A stretch of DNA of 64,000 nucleotides. It comes from Capitella teleta (lineage: Eukaryota; Annelida; Polychaeta; Capitellidae). Shown here in pieces: positions 1 through 11,502 of the stretch. Below the pieces are notes generated by a model. It was not told where the DNA came from. It made no database searches and worked only from the letters and a program-made list of their open reading frames with translations. The translations under genes and the position numbers were made by a program. The stretch is from the NCBI GenBank assembly GCA_000328365.1, contig KB309888.1:10185-74184 (forward strand), given 5' to 3'. Each line of letters opens with the position of its first letter. The stretch's first letter is position 1.

Positions 1-31
1 TTCAGCAGTTTTCACGAAAGAAATCTCGCAC

Positions 32-409
32 TCATCTCGTTTCAAGGTATTCTGCTTGAGTAAGAAATTCGTATTTTAATTCGTCTTGAATATTATTCAT
101 AGTTGACCAATTTTTCAAAATTGGTCTCACGTCACGCGCAAAAGGCAATAGAATCGATTTAAAATGAGTACGAAATGAACAAAAGTCCTCTTTAAAATGG
201 CCAGTGCTCGATCCGGATTTTTTATTTCGGTAGAATGACTCAAAACAAAACGCGTGTGGAATTTCCTTGATCAAAGCATCCGAAAGAACTGTTCTCACTC
301 GGGGCTCCCAAAGTGAACAATAGAATTGCTTGGATGACGTCACAAGCACATAAAATTGAACGCGAGATGATAGCGAGATGTTAAAACCTGTCAAGCTCAA
401 TGTATCCAT
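32..409 (-). repeat. Dispersed repeat copy 1, with a 125-residue open frame
   Basis: The minus strand is open for 125 codons here, and I recognise no domain in the peptide. The plus-strand DNA at about 110-210 matches 8,936-9,030. Shared blocks in order are AATTGCTCT/AATTGGTCT, then ATAGAATCGAT, then CGAAATGAACA, then CTCTTTA at closely similar spacing. This is therefore one copy of a dispersed element rather than a host gene. This copy is open while the second is full of stops, so it may be the younger copy or may only have kept the frame by chance. The family is unknown to me. Confidence 0.45.
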
Positions 410-1210
410 AGGATTTTAAAATTCAATTCAATTGTGATAATTTTGCTTCACAGAGGTGGATCCTGGCAGATCGCCCGTGATGAAACCTCTTTATCTTTTG
501 ATACGAGAATGCGGGCATTACTACACAAGGTATGAACAATGCATTGTCTAACGAGCAGACGACGGCCACAACATCGGAGCGGCCAACTGGGTGTTACACA
601 ATGATGAACAATGCCACGGAAGTGAAATAGGAAATGCGCTCTCGAAAGCAGCTCAATCATAACGCACATCTAGAACGTTATGGATGGCACTCATAACGGA
701 CAGTCGCGAAGGCGAGAGAGGCTATTCTACTATCGATTTTGAACATACGTTATGACCATTTTGCTTTTTCCGAAAATGCGTTATGATATTTAGGATAAAT
801 CTCTTGCGTTTTCGATCATGGTCATTAATTACTGATTTAATCAACCAAATGTTTGTCAAAAAGGTTGGAAATAAAAAGTTTAACATTTGAAGAAACAGTT
901 CATGATAATTTCAAAGAAATAAATCGAAGAATAAAAAACTAGGGGTGTAAAAAAACCCCAATGCTTTTATGATATTTTTTACTAGAGATAAAGTAATTAT
1001 GAGATGGATCAATGAAAGAAAGGTGTCAATGTCATCAGCTCTATGCCACGAGATGGAATGAATACCAACTGCTCCAAATTTTTAGTGCAGGACTAGCCCA
1101 GTTCAGTTCTTAGCTGACGGGCCAGCTGGTGATTCGGCATTACCAAATGTGCCTGCCGCCACACCTCAGGCGCATGTTCATCTTCAACTGACAACAAACA
1201 CAATATTATT
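410..1210. other. No gene seen; AT-rich spacer
   Basis: I see no coding signal. The stretch holds the first two copies of the 10-base word TGCGTTATGA (657-666 on minus, 777-786 on plus), described in their own entry, and AT-rich sequence around 840-960. Confidence 0.6.
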
Positions 1211-1852
1211 AGCTTATCTGTAATCACGGCGGGGATGGCCAATGGAGGTGTCACAAAGTAGAGTTGGTCCAGCCTCTCCAAAGCTAACATCTTGAAGGCG
1301 CATGCTGGTGATAACCGTTCTGGTGGTCTGTGTATCAATCGCCTCTGCTTGGGCCTTGGCTAATTCCTCCATCACACCATCGACACCCAACCCATCATCA
1401 CGCTGTTCACGGTGCCCTGGAGAGAGCGTCAGCCGCTTGGTTGCGTTTCCCCTGGTGACGTTTGACATCTGTACAATATTCGGCCAAGGTGCTTAGACGC
1501 CGCTGTTGGCGAGCCGAATAGGCGTCTCCTGCTTTTCTCCAGGCCTGAGTCGGGGTCACCAGATGTGGCGACGTCGAACCGGTTGAAGACAAATGACTCC
1601 AAGAGAGTTCATGCAGGCTGGAAACTCTTTGACATCTATCAAACAGAAAAGGGGGTGACCCAGTCCACGGTTTCTGCTCTTGCAAGCGAATGTTGATGGA
1701 GCCGTAAAGCCACATTGCTTTAGGATGTTAATTCCACCGAGTGTGTTAATTTGTACTACTGATTGTGAAAATCCTACGAGTCACCTTCTAGAAGTGCGTT
1801 ATGATTTTTATGGGGATCTTATGCACCCCGTAAATTGGCAAGTCATAACGCA
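657..1852. repeat. Two inverted pairs of the word TGCGTTATGA
   Basis: Exact copies lie at 657-666 (minus), 777-786 (plus), 1,795-1,804 (plus) and 1,843-1,852 (minus). The last two form a 58-bp unit with perfect 10-bp inverted ends. Variants with CGTTATGA or CATAACGG occur nearby. Further exact copies lie at 21,850-21,859 and 60,061-60,070. The two pairs sit on either side of the gypsy fossil, so they could be ends of small inverted-repeat elements or binding sites. Confidence 0.6.
1214..1690 (-). mobile_element. Ty3/gypsy retroelement fossil (RNase H to integrase junction)
   Basis: Minus-strand peptides match the end of the RNase H domain of Ty3/gypsy polyproteins, around the motif ARQQRRLSTLAEY and then ADALSRAP. 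These are followed by the linker before the integrase, seen in GPTLLCDTSIGHPR. Only this part of pol is recognisable. I see no long terminal repeats, capsid, protease or reverse transcriptase core. The copy is a broken, truncated fossil with a few breaks, and its decay suggests an old insertion. Confidence 0.85.
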
Positions 1853-1859
1853 TTCATTC

Positions 1860-3990
1860 GCTTGCAAAGGGAACTTATATATTTGGCATTTTATCATATT
1901 ATATGTATTTATATGACATTTACATTTATTCACATAATCACACAAGTAGACAACTGATAAGATGAGAAAGAGTGACAAAATGGTTTTACATGGGTTCATA
2001 TTTATCTCCCCTTCCCTTAAAACAAGGTCTGTCTCCACGTTCAACAAGTTGAACATATCCAATCGAATATATTTTGGTTCCCTCCATTCTTGTCTTGAAA
2101 ACACGAGTATGTCATTCGATTTGCAGGTTGGCAAACCTTTGCTGATTGGTTTATCACCTGACAGGTAAACCCTCATCCTGATTTAATTAGGCCTAATTAA
2201 ACTTAATACACCTGAATGCATGTAATCTGGGAAATATTATGTAACAATGATCCTAACGCTAATTACACGATGTCTTCACGTCACAAATTACCGGGGAAAA
2301 AAATGAAGTGTTCCTCTTAATTAAATCAGGTTTATTTTTCTCAAAATTTATTTAGTTTCCCCATTGATGGCAAACATGCCAGCTGTCTCACCAAAACTCT
2401 TAATGCTGTCTCCCTGTAATTTGCATTTTTTGAATATACGCTTGCTATCTTTGTTAATCTTTGTTCATTCATTCAGTTGATCATATGCTTTAATTAATCC
2501 GTATTTTTTGCCTTGCTTCTTTATCTACCTGGCTCACTCTATAATTCCCTACTCTTTGGTGATCTCAGCACAGTGATTCATCTCCTACCCAACACCGAAG
2601 AGCTCAGTGATGCTGAGATGCTCACAGCAATGACCAATACAATAATGAATATGCAAATTCATTGATGAAACTACATGGTGATATATTGATCAGATTCATG
2701 GGATGACAATATCAAGTGGTTCCCCTGTTTACTCTGTATCAAGTGATGTCCCCTTCGTTATTCACCAATTGGCTATATTTATACAGATCTAAGAACTCCA
2801 TTAGATATTCTATTTGAATTCATATACTCTGATGTAATGCAAGGTGTGTTTTGTCACTTTCGGCTCGCCTTACGTAATATGGATGGAGTCCGTTTCTGCT
2901 AATTAATAATTCATTGTTTGGCTTTCTGTCCATGCCACAATGCGACATGGACGTTCACTCAAGCGAATAAAGCATTATATCAGGAGATGGCTTTGTGCGT
3001 GTTGTTACAGGTGCATGTAAAAGCGGATTTAGGTGGACGTTAGTTCGTTGGCTTCATTGTAAATGGATCACTGGTTACGTCATTCCAAGATGAATCATTG
3101 CTAAATACGGCTTGCATTCTGTCGAACAACAGAGATCTGAGGTACATTTCTTGTAGGAGAGTGACATCATTCCAAGCTAAGTTTAATCACATTCTCATTC
3201 TCGAAATCTATCTTATCGTATGGTACTTGATATCACTCGTTGGCCATTGTGTGTGTTATCTTTCTTTTTTTACTCATGCACTTTTGGTTACATTTAATTA
3301 TTTATATTTTTCTTGATTATCATGTTCTATTTCCCTGTTTTTTTTTTTTGTTTTTTTTTTCGTTTACCCATAACTATTATTCGTTTAATTTTTATCCATC
3401 AGATCACCATTATATCTTGAATAAATGCGGCGAAACAACACAGGTCCCTTTTGAGAGTTCCACGGTAATCATGTTATGGGAACAACAGGTGTGTCTGAAT
3501 AATTAACCTAATCAACCATTAGCGCACGTTATCCACTGAAAACGAATCTAATGGCTGGAAACCCAATCCGATAGAAGCACATCACGACATCATTCAATGC
3601 CGTTACCTGCATATAGATTGATATAGATCGCGGCGTCCGATGTGTCAGAGTTCAGATGAGTTGGTCTTCAATTGTTGTGTGATTATTGCTCTCCGTCATT
3701 AAGACTCACTGTTTCTTCGCCGTGATCCAACCTGATATGCCTGCAGGAGTTTGTTGGCACACCAGGAAGTTTGTATTACTGTGCATGTTTATAAGGATAA
3801 TCAACACAATTTGTGTAATTGTGTTTACAGGAAACACAGTAATTGAAGCAATCTTCAACTGACCGAGATCGCCTGTAAGTAGAACATGTTCACCATCAGT
3901 TGCACCAATGACGTCACACCTGCCAATGATATTGCGATGTCTGCTAATCTTTGAAATCAACATCCCACCTGTATAATTAGGAGAAGGAAA
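1860..3990. other. No gene seen
   Basis: AT-rich sequence with T-rich runs near 3,338-3,361. Short open frames on both strands have no recognisable domain, and I see no paired splice sites. A small palindrome around AATTAGGCCTAATT lies near 2,187. Confidence 0.6.
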
Positions 3991-3996
3991 GCCTAA

Positions 3997-4640
3997 ATAT
4001 ATTTAGGTGCAAAAGAAACGCAACTCCTTGGCTATGCCAACACCACATTCTGGTTTTGCATTGCATAGACACAAATTTTCGTGGCTAATAAGTTAAACCC
4101 CACTCACACGCCAATAACACATGAGAGGATTTTGGGCCAAATTTCTCGCTGAGACTCTCAACCCTACCTGTGGGATGTTGTTACAGCCTTGAATCAATTC
4201 TCTGCTATTGGGAAGAGACAGAAGGCGGTGAGGAATTACTGACTTCAGTTTATCCCATAAATGCTCATTTGGTGACAATTTGGGGGATGTGCCAACCATG
4301 ATAATGCCATGAGTTCATTTTCCTTCTTCAAGAAGTCTGCAATGTCAAAAGCAACGCATGTGTGAGCATTATTTTGCTGCAATAGTCGGATCTCCGGATA
4401 TTCTTAACCGGGATTTGGGGTCTTTTACAGAGATATGAACCCCTACCTCCCCTATCTGCTGATATAAAACTTTTCTCTGCAGAAATTGGTCGGGCGCATT
4501 CCTGTTCCGTGTCTGTTCAATCTCTTCATCCATATCACCATGGACCCACTGACCTCATCAACCGATAGTGACTCCACGTAGCATCGGTGAATGACCTCTT
4601 GGTGTTGCAGGGATTACATGTTTTTGATTTCGTTCTAAAG
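3997..4640 (-). mobile_element. Degenerate Tc1/mariner DNA transposon, truncated at its 5' side
   Basis: The low-coordinate end carries GGTGCAAAAGAAACGC (about 4,007-4,022), whose complement is a common Tc1-like end. The minus strand then holds remains of a transposase (separate entry). I cannot find the matching inverted repeat on the high-coordinate side, so that end is lost or too diverged. A 16-bp palindrome (CCTAAATATATTTAGG) lies at the recognised end. Confidence 0.7.
4093..4560 (-). pseudogene. Tc1-like transposase remnant (DDE domain)
   Basis: Transposase remains can be read on the minus strand. Codons at about 4,383-4,366 give QQNNAH, matching the QDNA block of Tc1 transposases with the catalytic Asp replaced by Asn. 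The reading continues as VAFDIADFLKKEN and SWLAHP, which corresponds to the usual W-P-A-x-S-P-D-L block. The frame then shifts, and TSPKLSPNEHLWDKLK follows, matching the SPDLNPIEHLWD block with its catalytic acidic residue. The C-terminus ends at a stop at 4,093. At least one frameshift and the lost Asp make it inactive. Upstream residues (around 4,560-4,400) are only weakly recognisable and the N-terminal helix-turn-helix part is missing. Confidence 0.8.
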
Positions 4641-5313
4641 TGTCCATCACACTGATGCATTCCACAACTAGCATGCACGTATATGTATATGCAGTTAGAG
4701 GTGTCATTTTTCTCTATAGATTTTGTATTTCAGCCTAAAAGGCAAAGAGCTGTGAAAACAGATAACGAAAAAAGCACACTCCGTTACTCAGTCAGCTGCT
4801 GCATAAGAATAAGAAGAAAAAACGCCAACAACAAAAACTCCAAAAGGTAGGAAGCCCACAAAACACTCTGAATACCCTAAAACAGGGTTCAACAATCTTT
4901 GTTAGGACATTCATTATGCATGGAAACGATTCTGTTGGCAATTCGTGCAGACAAACCCAAAGCTTTTGTTTTTCTGACCTTTTTTTTTTTTTCTTCTCCC
5001 TATTGCTTCGGTCTAATTCCGCGACAATCTGTCAGCCAGCATTGGTATGCAATCGCGCCCCAAATTGGTCGGCTTCCTGACCGGGTCTGCCATTAAAGGG
5101 TTGCCTTTTTTCTGTTCGTGACACAAAACGAAAAAAAAAAACAAAAAACCTCAGAGTTATTCAAGGCCAACGAAAAAAAAAGCTGCTTCCTTAATGAGAG
5201 AGAAAACCTTTTGGCTAAAATGAAGGAAACATGGCCCGGAGCTGGGATATTGCATAGCTAAGAGCATGAAATCCAAGGCCAGAGGGGAAATGCTTTGTGT
5301 GTCGTTTTTGCAG
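4641..5313. other. No gene seen; A- and T-rich spacer
   Basis: Contains A/T runs (4,979-4,992; 5,130-5,147; 5,173-5,181). A good splice acceptor lies at its end (GTGTGTCGTTTTTGCAG, ending at 5,313), considered with the next entry. Confidence 0.5.
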
Positions 5314-5594
5314 GCCTACAAAGGGGGATTGTCGATGCATCACAGCGGAGAAGGATCGTCTACGAGGGTCTTGATAGGTCTGCGAAGCAGGCAAAGTGGG
5401 ATTTTTTTTCTAAATCGATTGACACTCCATTCTCCGACGCAGCTGAGCTCGATCTCGCTCTTGCTTTTTTAGCTCAGAGGCAGATTAATGAGCAATTGCG
5501 TTCTCTCACACTGGGTGACAAGAGGCATAAAGAAAGTGGACATGCTAGGGACTTAACCTACCCTCCGAAGTCATTTCGTCAAGGTCATATATAA
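5314..5594 (+). CDS. Possible terminal coding exon, product unknown
   Basis: A pyrimidine-rich acceptor ending in TTTTTGCAG at 5,313 opens into 93 codons without a stop, ending in TAA at 5,592-5,594. GC is clearly higher than in the flanks. The peptide begins LQRGIVDASQRRRIVYEGLD, runs through WDFFSKSIDTP, and has a likely helix around AELDLALAFLAQRQINEQL. I do not recognise it. A canonical AATAAA at 5,893-5,898 lies about 300 bp after the stop, which suits a last exon. No upstream exon could be identified, so this could also be a decayed element fragment or a chance open frame. The incoming phase is unknown; the frame fits if the exon starts with two bases of a split codon. Confidence 0.3.
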
Positions 5595-5892
5595 TGACAT
5601 TTGCCCCCCTTGTATCTCGTCTGGTCCACTAAGCGCTACATCAAAAACAGGTTGAAGGTCGGACCAACACCTCTGTTCACTTACATAGAAGCAACGACCC
5701 AATTTAAATTAACACCTTTCAAGAAAGAGACAAATGTTCCTCGCATACAGCTTGCACCATTGTTGATATTTTGGGGAAATGTTGATGCCTTTATATACTT
5801 CAAAACACATTGTGGTGTGAGATATTTACCTGTTAATATGTTATGCTGAATGTGTTAACCAAACTCTAACGTACCTGCTTGGCCTTCCACGT

Positions 5893-5898
5893 AATAAA
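5893..5898 (+). promoter_or_regulatory. Candidate polyadenylation signal AATAAA
   Basis: Canonical hexamer about 300 bp downstream of the stop of the possible terminal exon 5,314-5,594. In AT-rich DNA such hexamers are common by chance, so it only supports that exon weakly. Confidence 0.3.
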
Positions 5899-5914
5899 TC
5901 TGCACGTATGCATG

Positions 5915-6600
5915 TAGTCTGCATATACATTGCTCAGTTAACCTTATTCCACGTACTACATGCTAAGCATAGCCATTCCGTATTGCATAACAGTGTGTAA
6001 TTTGTTCCCCTATGTGCGAGTACACATATGCAACCAATTCACAGGCCAGTCGTGTCGCAGAAAACTAATTTAACATTAGATCCATCGTGCACCCCAAAGT
6101 CCTCATCAACCGTAAACAAATATAACAATTAATAAGATATTTACAACAACAAAATAAATGACAGAAGAGAATCAAAAGATATCCTTCTAATCCAGGATGC
6201 AGCTCACGACAAACAAAGCCCGCGAGGCACAATCGCTGTAACAGATTTGATCTGCGAATTCCCGCGTGTAGCCGTCGACCTTGCAAGACGAACATGAAGA
6301 AAGGACTCCAATCTCGAAGGAGCCCAATGCTTGCCTCAGTTTTCTCCTGATGTGAGCGACTTGAGAGGTCGACTTCAATCAATGAAGTACGTCTTCTGAG
6401 ACACCATGCAACAGAGGGCAGTGAGTTAGTCAGATAACTTTCCGTACCCCGAGGCGTGTTATTTCCAATGGTATCCATTTTATAGGGCTAGCTGCTTTCA
6501 GATGTTTTGTGATTTTCTGACGTCATTATTTTTTTTATTAGCCTGGTTATATCGGATGATGACATTGCTGTGTGTTGGTTCTACAGTATTAGTGTTTAAT
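5915..6600. other. No gene seen
   Basis: A 137-codon open frame on the minus strand (6,065-6,478) has no domain, biased Cys/Leu/Arg composition and no splice context. I do not call it. Confidence 0.5.
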
Positions 6601-6605
6601 CTGTC

Positions 6606-6634
6606 TAATGTTAATGTTAATGTTAATGTTAATG
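6606..6634. repeat. Short (TAATGT)n hexamer array
   Basis: Nearly five copies of the six-base unit TAATGT in tandem. Confidence 0.9.
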
Positions 6635-6689
6635 TACAGGTGCATGGGGTCATTTTCTGGGCTATTACTTCTTTTATCGCATCAATCAA

Positions 6690-6845
6690 TTGGGTAACAG
6701 AGTGAGTGATGAGTGATTGGGTTTTACGGCTCCACCCAACCCATTCGGGTGATACGGGCGCCAGAACAGAAGGCCCGGGACCGGGGTTTCCCCCTACTCT
6801 TATCGATAAATCCCAAGCGCTCTTTATCCTGCATACCACCATAGA
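6690..6845 (+). repeat. Dispersed repeat family X, copy A
   Basis: GC-rich island in AT-rich DNA. It shares GGTTTTACGGCT, CACCCA, ATTCGGGTGATACGGG and GCCAGAACAGAAG with copy C at 63,463-63,610. It shares CCCGGGACCGGGGT and CTTATCGATAAATCC with copy B at 50,355-50,475. The order and strand of the blocks are the same in all three. Copy A is the most complete. There is no coding potential. It resembles the short conserved-core SINE-like repeats of marine invertebrates, but I cannot name the family. Confidence 0.7.
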
Positions 6846-6849
6846 CAGT

Positions 6850-8000
6850 AGTATACAGCGCTCAATTGGCTAACAGAATACTCTTTGAACATGTAGCTTT
6901 ATAGCTTTATATCAACAACCGTACGCAAAATGTTTGTTGCCCATTAATGAACGTTATTTAGTTTATAACTAGTCTTTAAAAACCCAAAAGTATTATGCAA
7001 TAAGTGTTAAAAAAAATACTGAATGATAAAAAATACTGAATATCACAGCACACTTGTGAAATTTATTAGCAATAGATGAGCTCAATTGCTAGGAGCACTA
7101 AATAGGAAACAAGGCGAAACAATCTATATTTGAACTCATAAATAGCCAAAGGGTCTGTGGTGTGTGAATGCATATGTATGTGCACCCTGATCTTGGACAC
7201 CGTCATATATCAATACGTCAAAAGGTGTCAATACCCGAAGAAAAAAAAAGCGGAAAGGTGACGAATGGAATGATTTCCTTATCTTTCCACTCAGCTACCG
7301 GGTTACAGCTGCTGATTAATTAGCTTCAACAAGGAACTATAACACCACATACTAAGTACCTATCTCGCAAGACAAGCATCCGCTTCTTCTATCAAGTCAA
7401 GGTTTCTTGTTTTGAAGCCATGCCGTGACTAACTCCCATTGTGCTTGTGAATAAAGAATGCTTTCCATCTGATGATTGGGCTGGCAAATGATCGGTCTTC
7501 GGTCGAAGGGATTGGCTTTGACATCCACCGATCATCCGTCAATGGAGCATCAGAAGGTCGCATCTGGCGAGGAAATCCGAATCGATTCCGTTGCAAAAAA
7601 CTAGCAACCAAATGAAGATGGCTTCCATTTCTGCCATTGCTGTGTCGATCAACTTGGCACATTGCCAAAGAAAAGCAACGACGCTGCATTAGAGAGACCA
7701 TCATAGTTATGGCATCTTAAAACATGGCGCTGATTCTTCTGGGAATCACACAGGGCTGTGATATTACGTCATTTCCGATGGTCGTCGTTATCTTTGTGGT
7801 ATACGTACTTACCTGGAAATATATCGGGATAGATTTTTCTTTGGCTGAACACGTTTGTAACGATATTATTGATGATAATGATTGTTCCTTGTGTTGATCC
7901 ATGCATATTTTAGCCGTGTGATATATTATCATAACATTGCTTCTCATAAGTGGGGCCTTTTTGTGATCCGCTGTGCACTAGACGAGGCTGGAATATAGAA
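6850..8000. other. No gene seen
   Basis: A GC-richer patch at about 7,430-7,700 (open on minus for 91 codons, no domain) may be a conserved noncoding element. The rest is AT-rich spacer. Confidence 0.5.
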
Positions 8001-8002
8001 TA

Positions 8003-8668
8003 TAGAGTGGACCAAAAGTAGTCTATCTATTCCATGGTAAAGATCTCACTGCTTTTCAACGGTGCTACACATTTATTAGAAAGTGTTACAAAACACATAG
8101 CAGTGGTAAAATCAATCAAAGATAAGAGAAATAAATACTTGATATGGTTAGGCTAACATGTCATGCTGCTATTCCTATCATTTCTATTCCAATTTCATCA
8201 ACATTTAAGCCGATTTATCTCAAAAAACGTGCACTCAACATTCCGCGATATGTCCACTTTTGGCGGCAAACAGGGCCCCGGACCATGAATAAGCTTCATT
8301 GAGCGCAGAATTAAGGCAACGCTCTCGTACTATTGTTTTGTTTGGGAGTGCTATTACTGTGACAGTAGCACTAATGTGTATCCCCTAAAATCAAAACAAA
8401 GCAGAGTTTGTATTTAAGCGCCAAGTAAGAGATGGCATTCCTTAATTAATGCTCGTTCAGGGGCTCATTTGATTTTGCTCTCTTTGCGATCACACACCAC
8501 AGACATTTAAATGTTCCTCCCTCATTCAAAATTATTGACTTTTTACTTTATTTCTTTGTATAAATGGGCTCAAAATAACATATTCAAGCCATACCAGTTG
8601 ATACATTTCAGCAAATTTTAGAGTTCTTGTTTAACAAAGAGTAGATAGACTACTTTTGGCCCACTCTG
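8003..8668. mobile_element. Non-autonomous Tc1/mariner-type element (MITE), 666 bp
   Basis: The left end reads TAGAGTGGACCAAAAGTAGT and on through CTATCTATTCC. The complement of the right end reads CAGAGTGGGCCAAAAGTAGT and on through CTATCTACTCT. That gives about 30 bp of terminal inverted repeat with four differences. TA dinucleotides flank both ends (8,001-8,002; 8,669-8,670), the target duplication used by Tc1/mariner elements. The interior has no transposase. The few end differences suggest moderate age. Confidence 0.9.
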
Positions 8669-8894
8669 TATAATTATAATTGAAAGAGGACCTCTGAATG
8701 ATTTAAACTATATATAGTAGCGGATGATAGAGGATATAATTATGTCCCAAGAGTTAAACACGCTTTTTGACTGAGAAATATTAACATACAACACTTGCAG
8801 TGGCTAATGCGCTGTTGGTCTCTCTTTCATACCATGGAAATGATATCAGGTAATTATTAGTTTGTGTTGGAATAATTAATAAGGGTGTGTATTC

Positions 8895-9065
8895 AGTGAA
8901 TTTGGCATTATTTCGGGCATTATGGTCGATCTTTAAAATTGCTCTCTCGACACTCACGAAAGCCCATAGAATCGATCTACAAATGTTCCGAAATGAACAG
9001 GGGTACTCTTTATTTTATTTTTATTTTTTTCTTCCCGACAGATCTAACAAAACAGTGATTGTCCG
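8895..9065 (-). repeat. Dispersed repeat copy 2 (matches 32-409)
   Basis: Shares the block order described for copy 1, with ATAGAATCGAT at about 8,968 and CGAAATGAACA at about 8,990. The frame that is open in copy 1 is interrupted several times here. It ends close to the A-rich start of the TAA microsatellite at 9,083, as expected if the array grew from a poly-A-like tail. Confidence 0.45.
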
Positions 9066-9082
9066 GCTTACCAATAGAATTG

Positions 9083-9343
<261 letters not shown>

Positions 9344-11502
9344 TTATTTTGTATAACACGCGCACAAAAACGTGGTAAAAAGACAGAACACAATAGAAAC
9401 AAGAATTCCAACTCAGAATACTTCATATTGTAGAGAAACATTGACACAAAATGGTTCTTTCTTCAAGGTTTAGCATGGGAATTTTAGAATTACTTATAGA
9501 TATCAGGTCTTTTATTGCATCGGAAAATATAATTTCTTCGTGGCGATATAAATTTAGGTTGTGATTCCAGATTAGTTTGCTGAAAGTTGATAAATCGAGG
9601 CACGAAAAGGAGGGTTTCTTGGCTAAAAAGAGACATGTTTTTATATTATATGAGACAGCAGAGTATAAGACATCGGTGGTCTGTGGTCAACACTCGGCGT
9701 CTTCCATGTTTTCCTCGAACGTGTCGTACATATGTGTACATTGTGGCTCATGCTTCAGAAGAAAAAGGACAGCGTGTTATAAACTAGGGTGCACGGATAC
9801 TGATATTTCCCGGATACTAGAATATCCGGAATTTGATGTACATACGGGAGGATGACAAACAATTCACCCCCTCCTCTAATATTACGTTCAACAGGTAAAT
9901 GTACATCGCCGTTCATATTCACAGTAGTATTACATGATAAAGTTTACACGATGTTTCTTTTCTCACAATTAAACGCAACCCGATACAATAGTCACATGTA
10001 AAGCATACAAAATATTCAGTTTGCCAAACTTTCACTGTCCCCATTCAAATTGGTTGTCATGGAAACCATGCACCAGAGACTCAATATTGAGATTCAATCC
10101 TATCTTGATTAGCAAACAACATGGTTAAAATGGGCATAAATGAGCGTCCACGACAAAACCGGTCACAAGTCGCAAATTGCGAAAGCGAGCGAAAAACACC
10201 ATGTGGGGTGATTATAAGCGGTTTTCAGGTTTTGGGCTCAGAGCCTTCATAAATCATCCATGCACCATGTCCCGAAGTATTAGGCATGAATTAACATCCT
10301 AAGTGCCTCAAATATGATATTTTCCAACAGCACCCTCTAGGCAATATAGAAAAGTCCGAAACAATGGCCGATTATCATGGTTTTGACCCCCCGAATCGCC
10401 AGTAGTTTTTCAGCGAAACCCGCCATATTTTATATCAATGAGAAGATCTGCAAGGGAACTCTCTTATAATGCAGTCCTACGTCACGTATTAAATAAAATG
10501 AAAGAAGCAGAAAGCTTAAAATAGAACCAATATGTCATGAATATTATCCGCAGTTTGACAAATAATAAATATTATTTATTATTTGTTAATCTTTTAACAT
10601 GGCGAGTAAGCGACATATTTTATCCAAATTAAGGTTATATGCCGGGGGAAAATGTTATCGATTTTTCGGATATCAGATATCGGATTGGGATACCTGTGAT
10701 TCACTGCTATGCAATCATTTACATCCCATTTTCCCCTCCCCTCAACTTCATTTTTTAAAGCATTCGATAAGTGGCATTGGTGTTATGAGAGATGGTGTTG
10801 CGTAACTTGGAATAGGTATAACTATATCACCCTTGGAGCCATAGCGCGTGTTTGAAGTGCCTCACTTGAATGAGTAACAAGACACGATTCGTCTTCTTTG
10901 CAAACTACACCCATTAACGTCTACACCGGAGGAAGACCTTTGGCGTATACAACATGTCATGCAATGCCCACCGGTTCTTTCAAAAGCCCAGTCGCGTAAG
11001 GTTAAGCAAACACAATGTAAAGTAATCAAATAATATGTGTGTATACGCTGAGTTGTGCTGTAGTCTGGTATATATATGCACGTTTAGTTTAATTTTCTCA
11101 CCGCGAATGCTTGTTCACTGTGGACTAAATCATTAGTATATGTACGAAGGTCGGCTTACACTATCCTAGTGTATGCAGGTATTATAATAGTACACCTCAT
11201 GTGTTTTGTTCATCAAAACAATGTGAGACACAGCTCTGGTAATGTAACAAATAGCGCATTGTGGCTAAAGAAACCAGCAGAAGATAGACTTTGCAACTTA
11301 TGTTATGCAAAAGGTACAGTATTGAGAGACCGCTTCCTGGGCGTCGACGAAAGAACCACAATACTCAACTAATATCCAGATCAACCAAAGAATTTCAGTA
11401 ATCCACCGAACATGATGATGATCTATGCACGCCACTAACTTATTACACCCTTCGTGGAACCAGTTAATTGTTATTCTTAAAATTATAAACCTGTAAACAT
11501 TA
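9344..11502. other. No gene seen
   Basis: Two patches rich in GATATC/ATATCCGG-like words (about 9,787-9,840 and 10,650-10,695) may be subterminal parts of a decayed element; the evidence is too weak to set ends. The stretch 10,130-10,500 is GC-richer and noncoding. Confidence 0.5.

Noticed and set aside
6065-6478. 137-codon minus frame
   Set aside because: No domain, biased composition, no start or splice context.
9787-10695. Paired GATATC/ATATCCGG-rich patches as ends of one element
   Set aside because: The patches do not align as inverted or direct repeats well enough to set ends.
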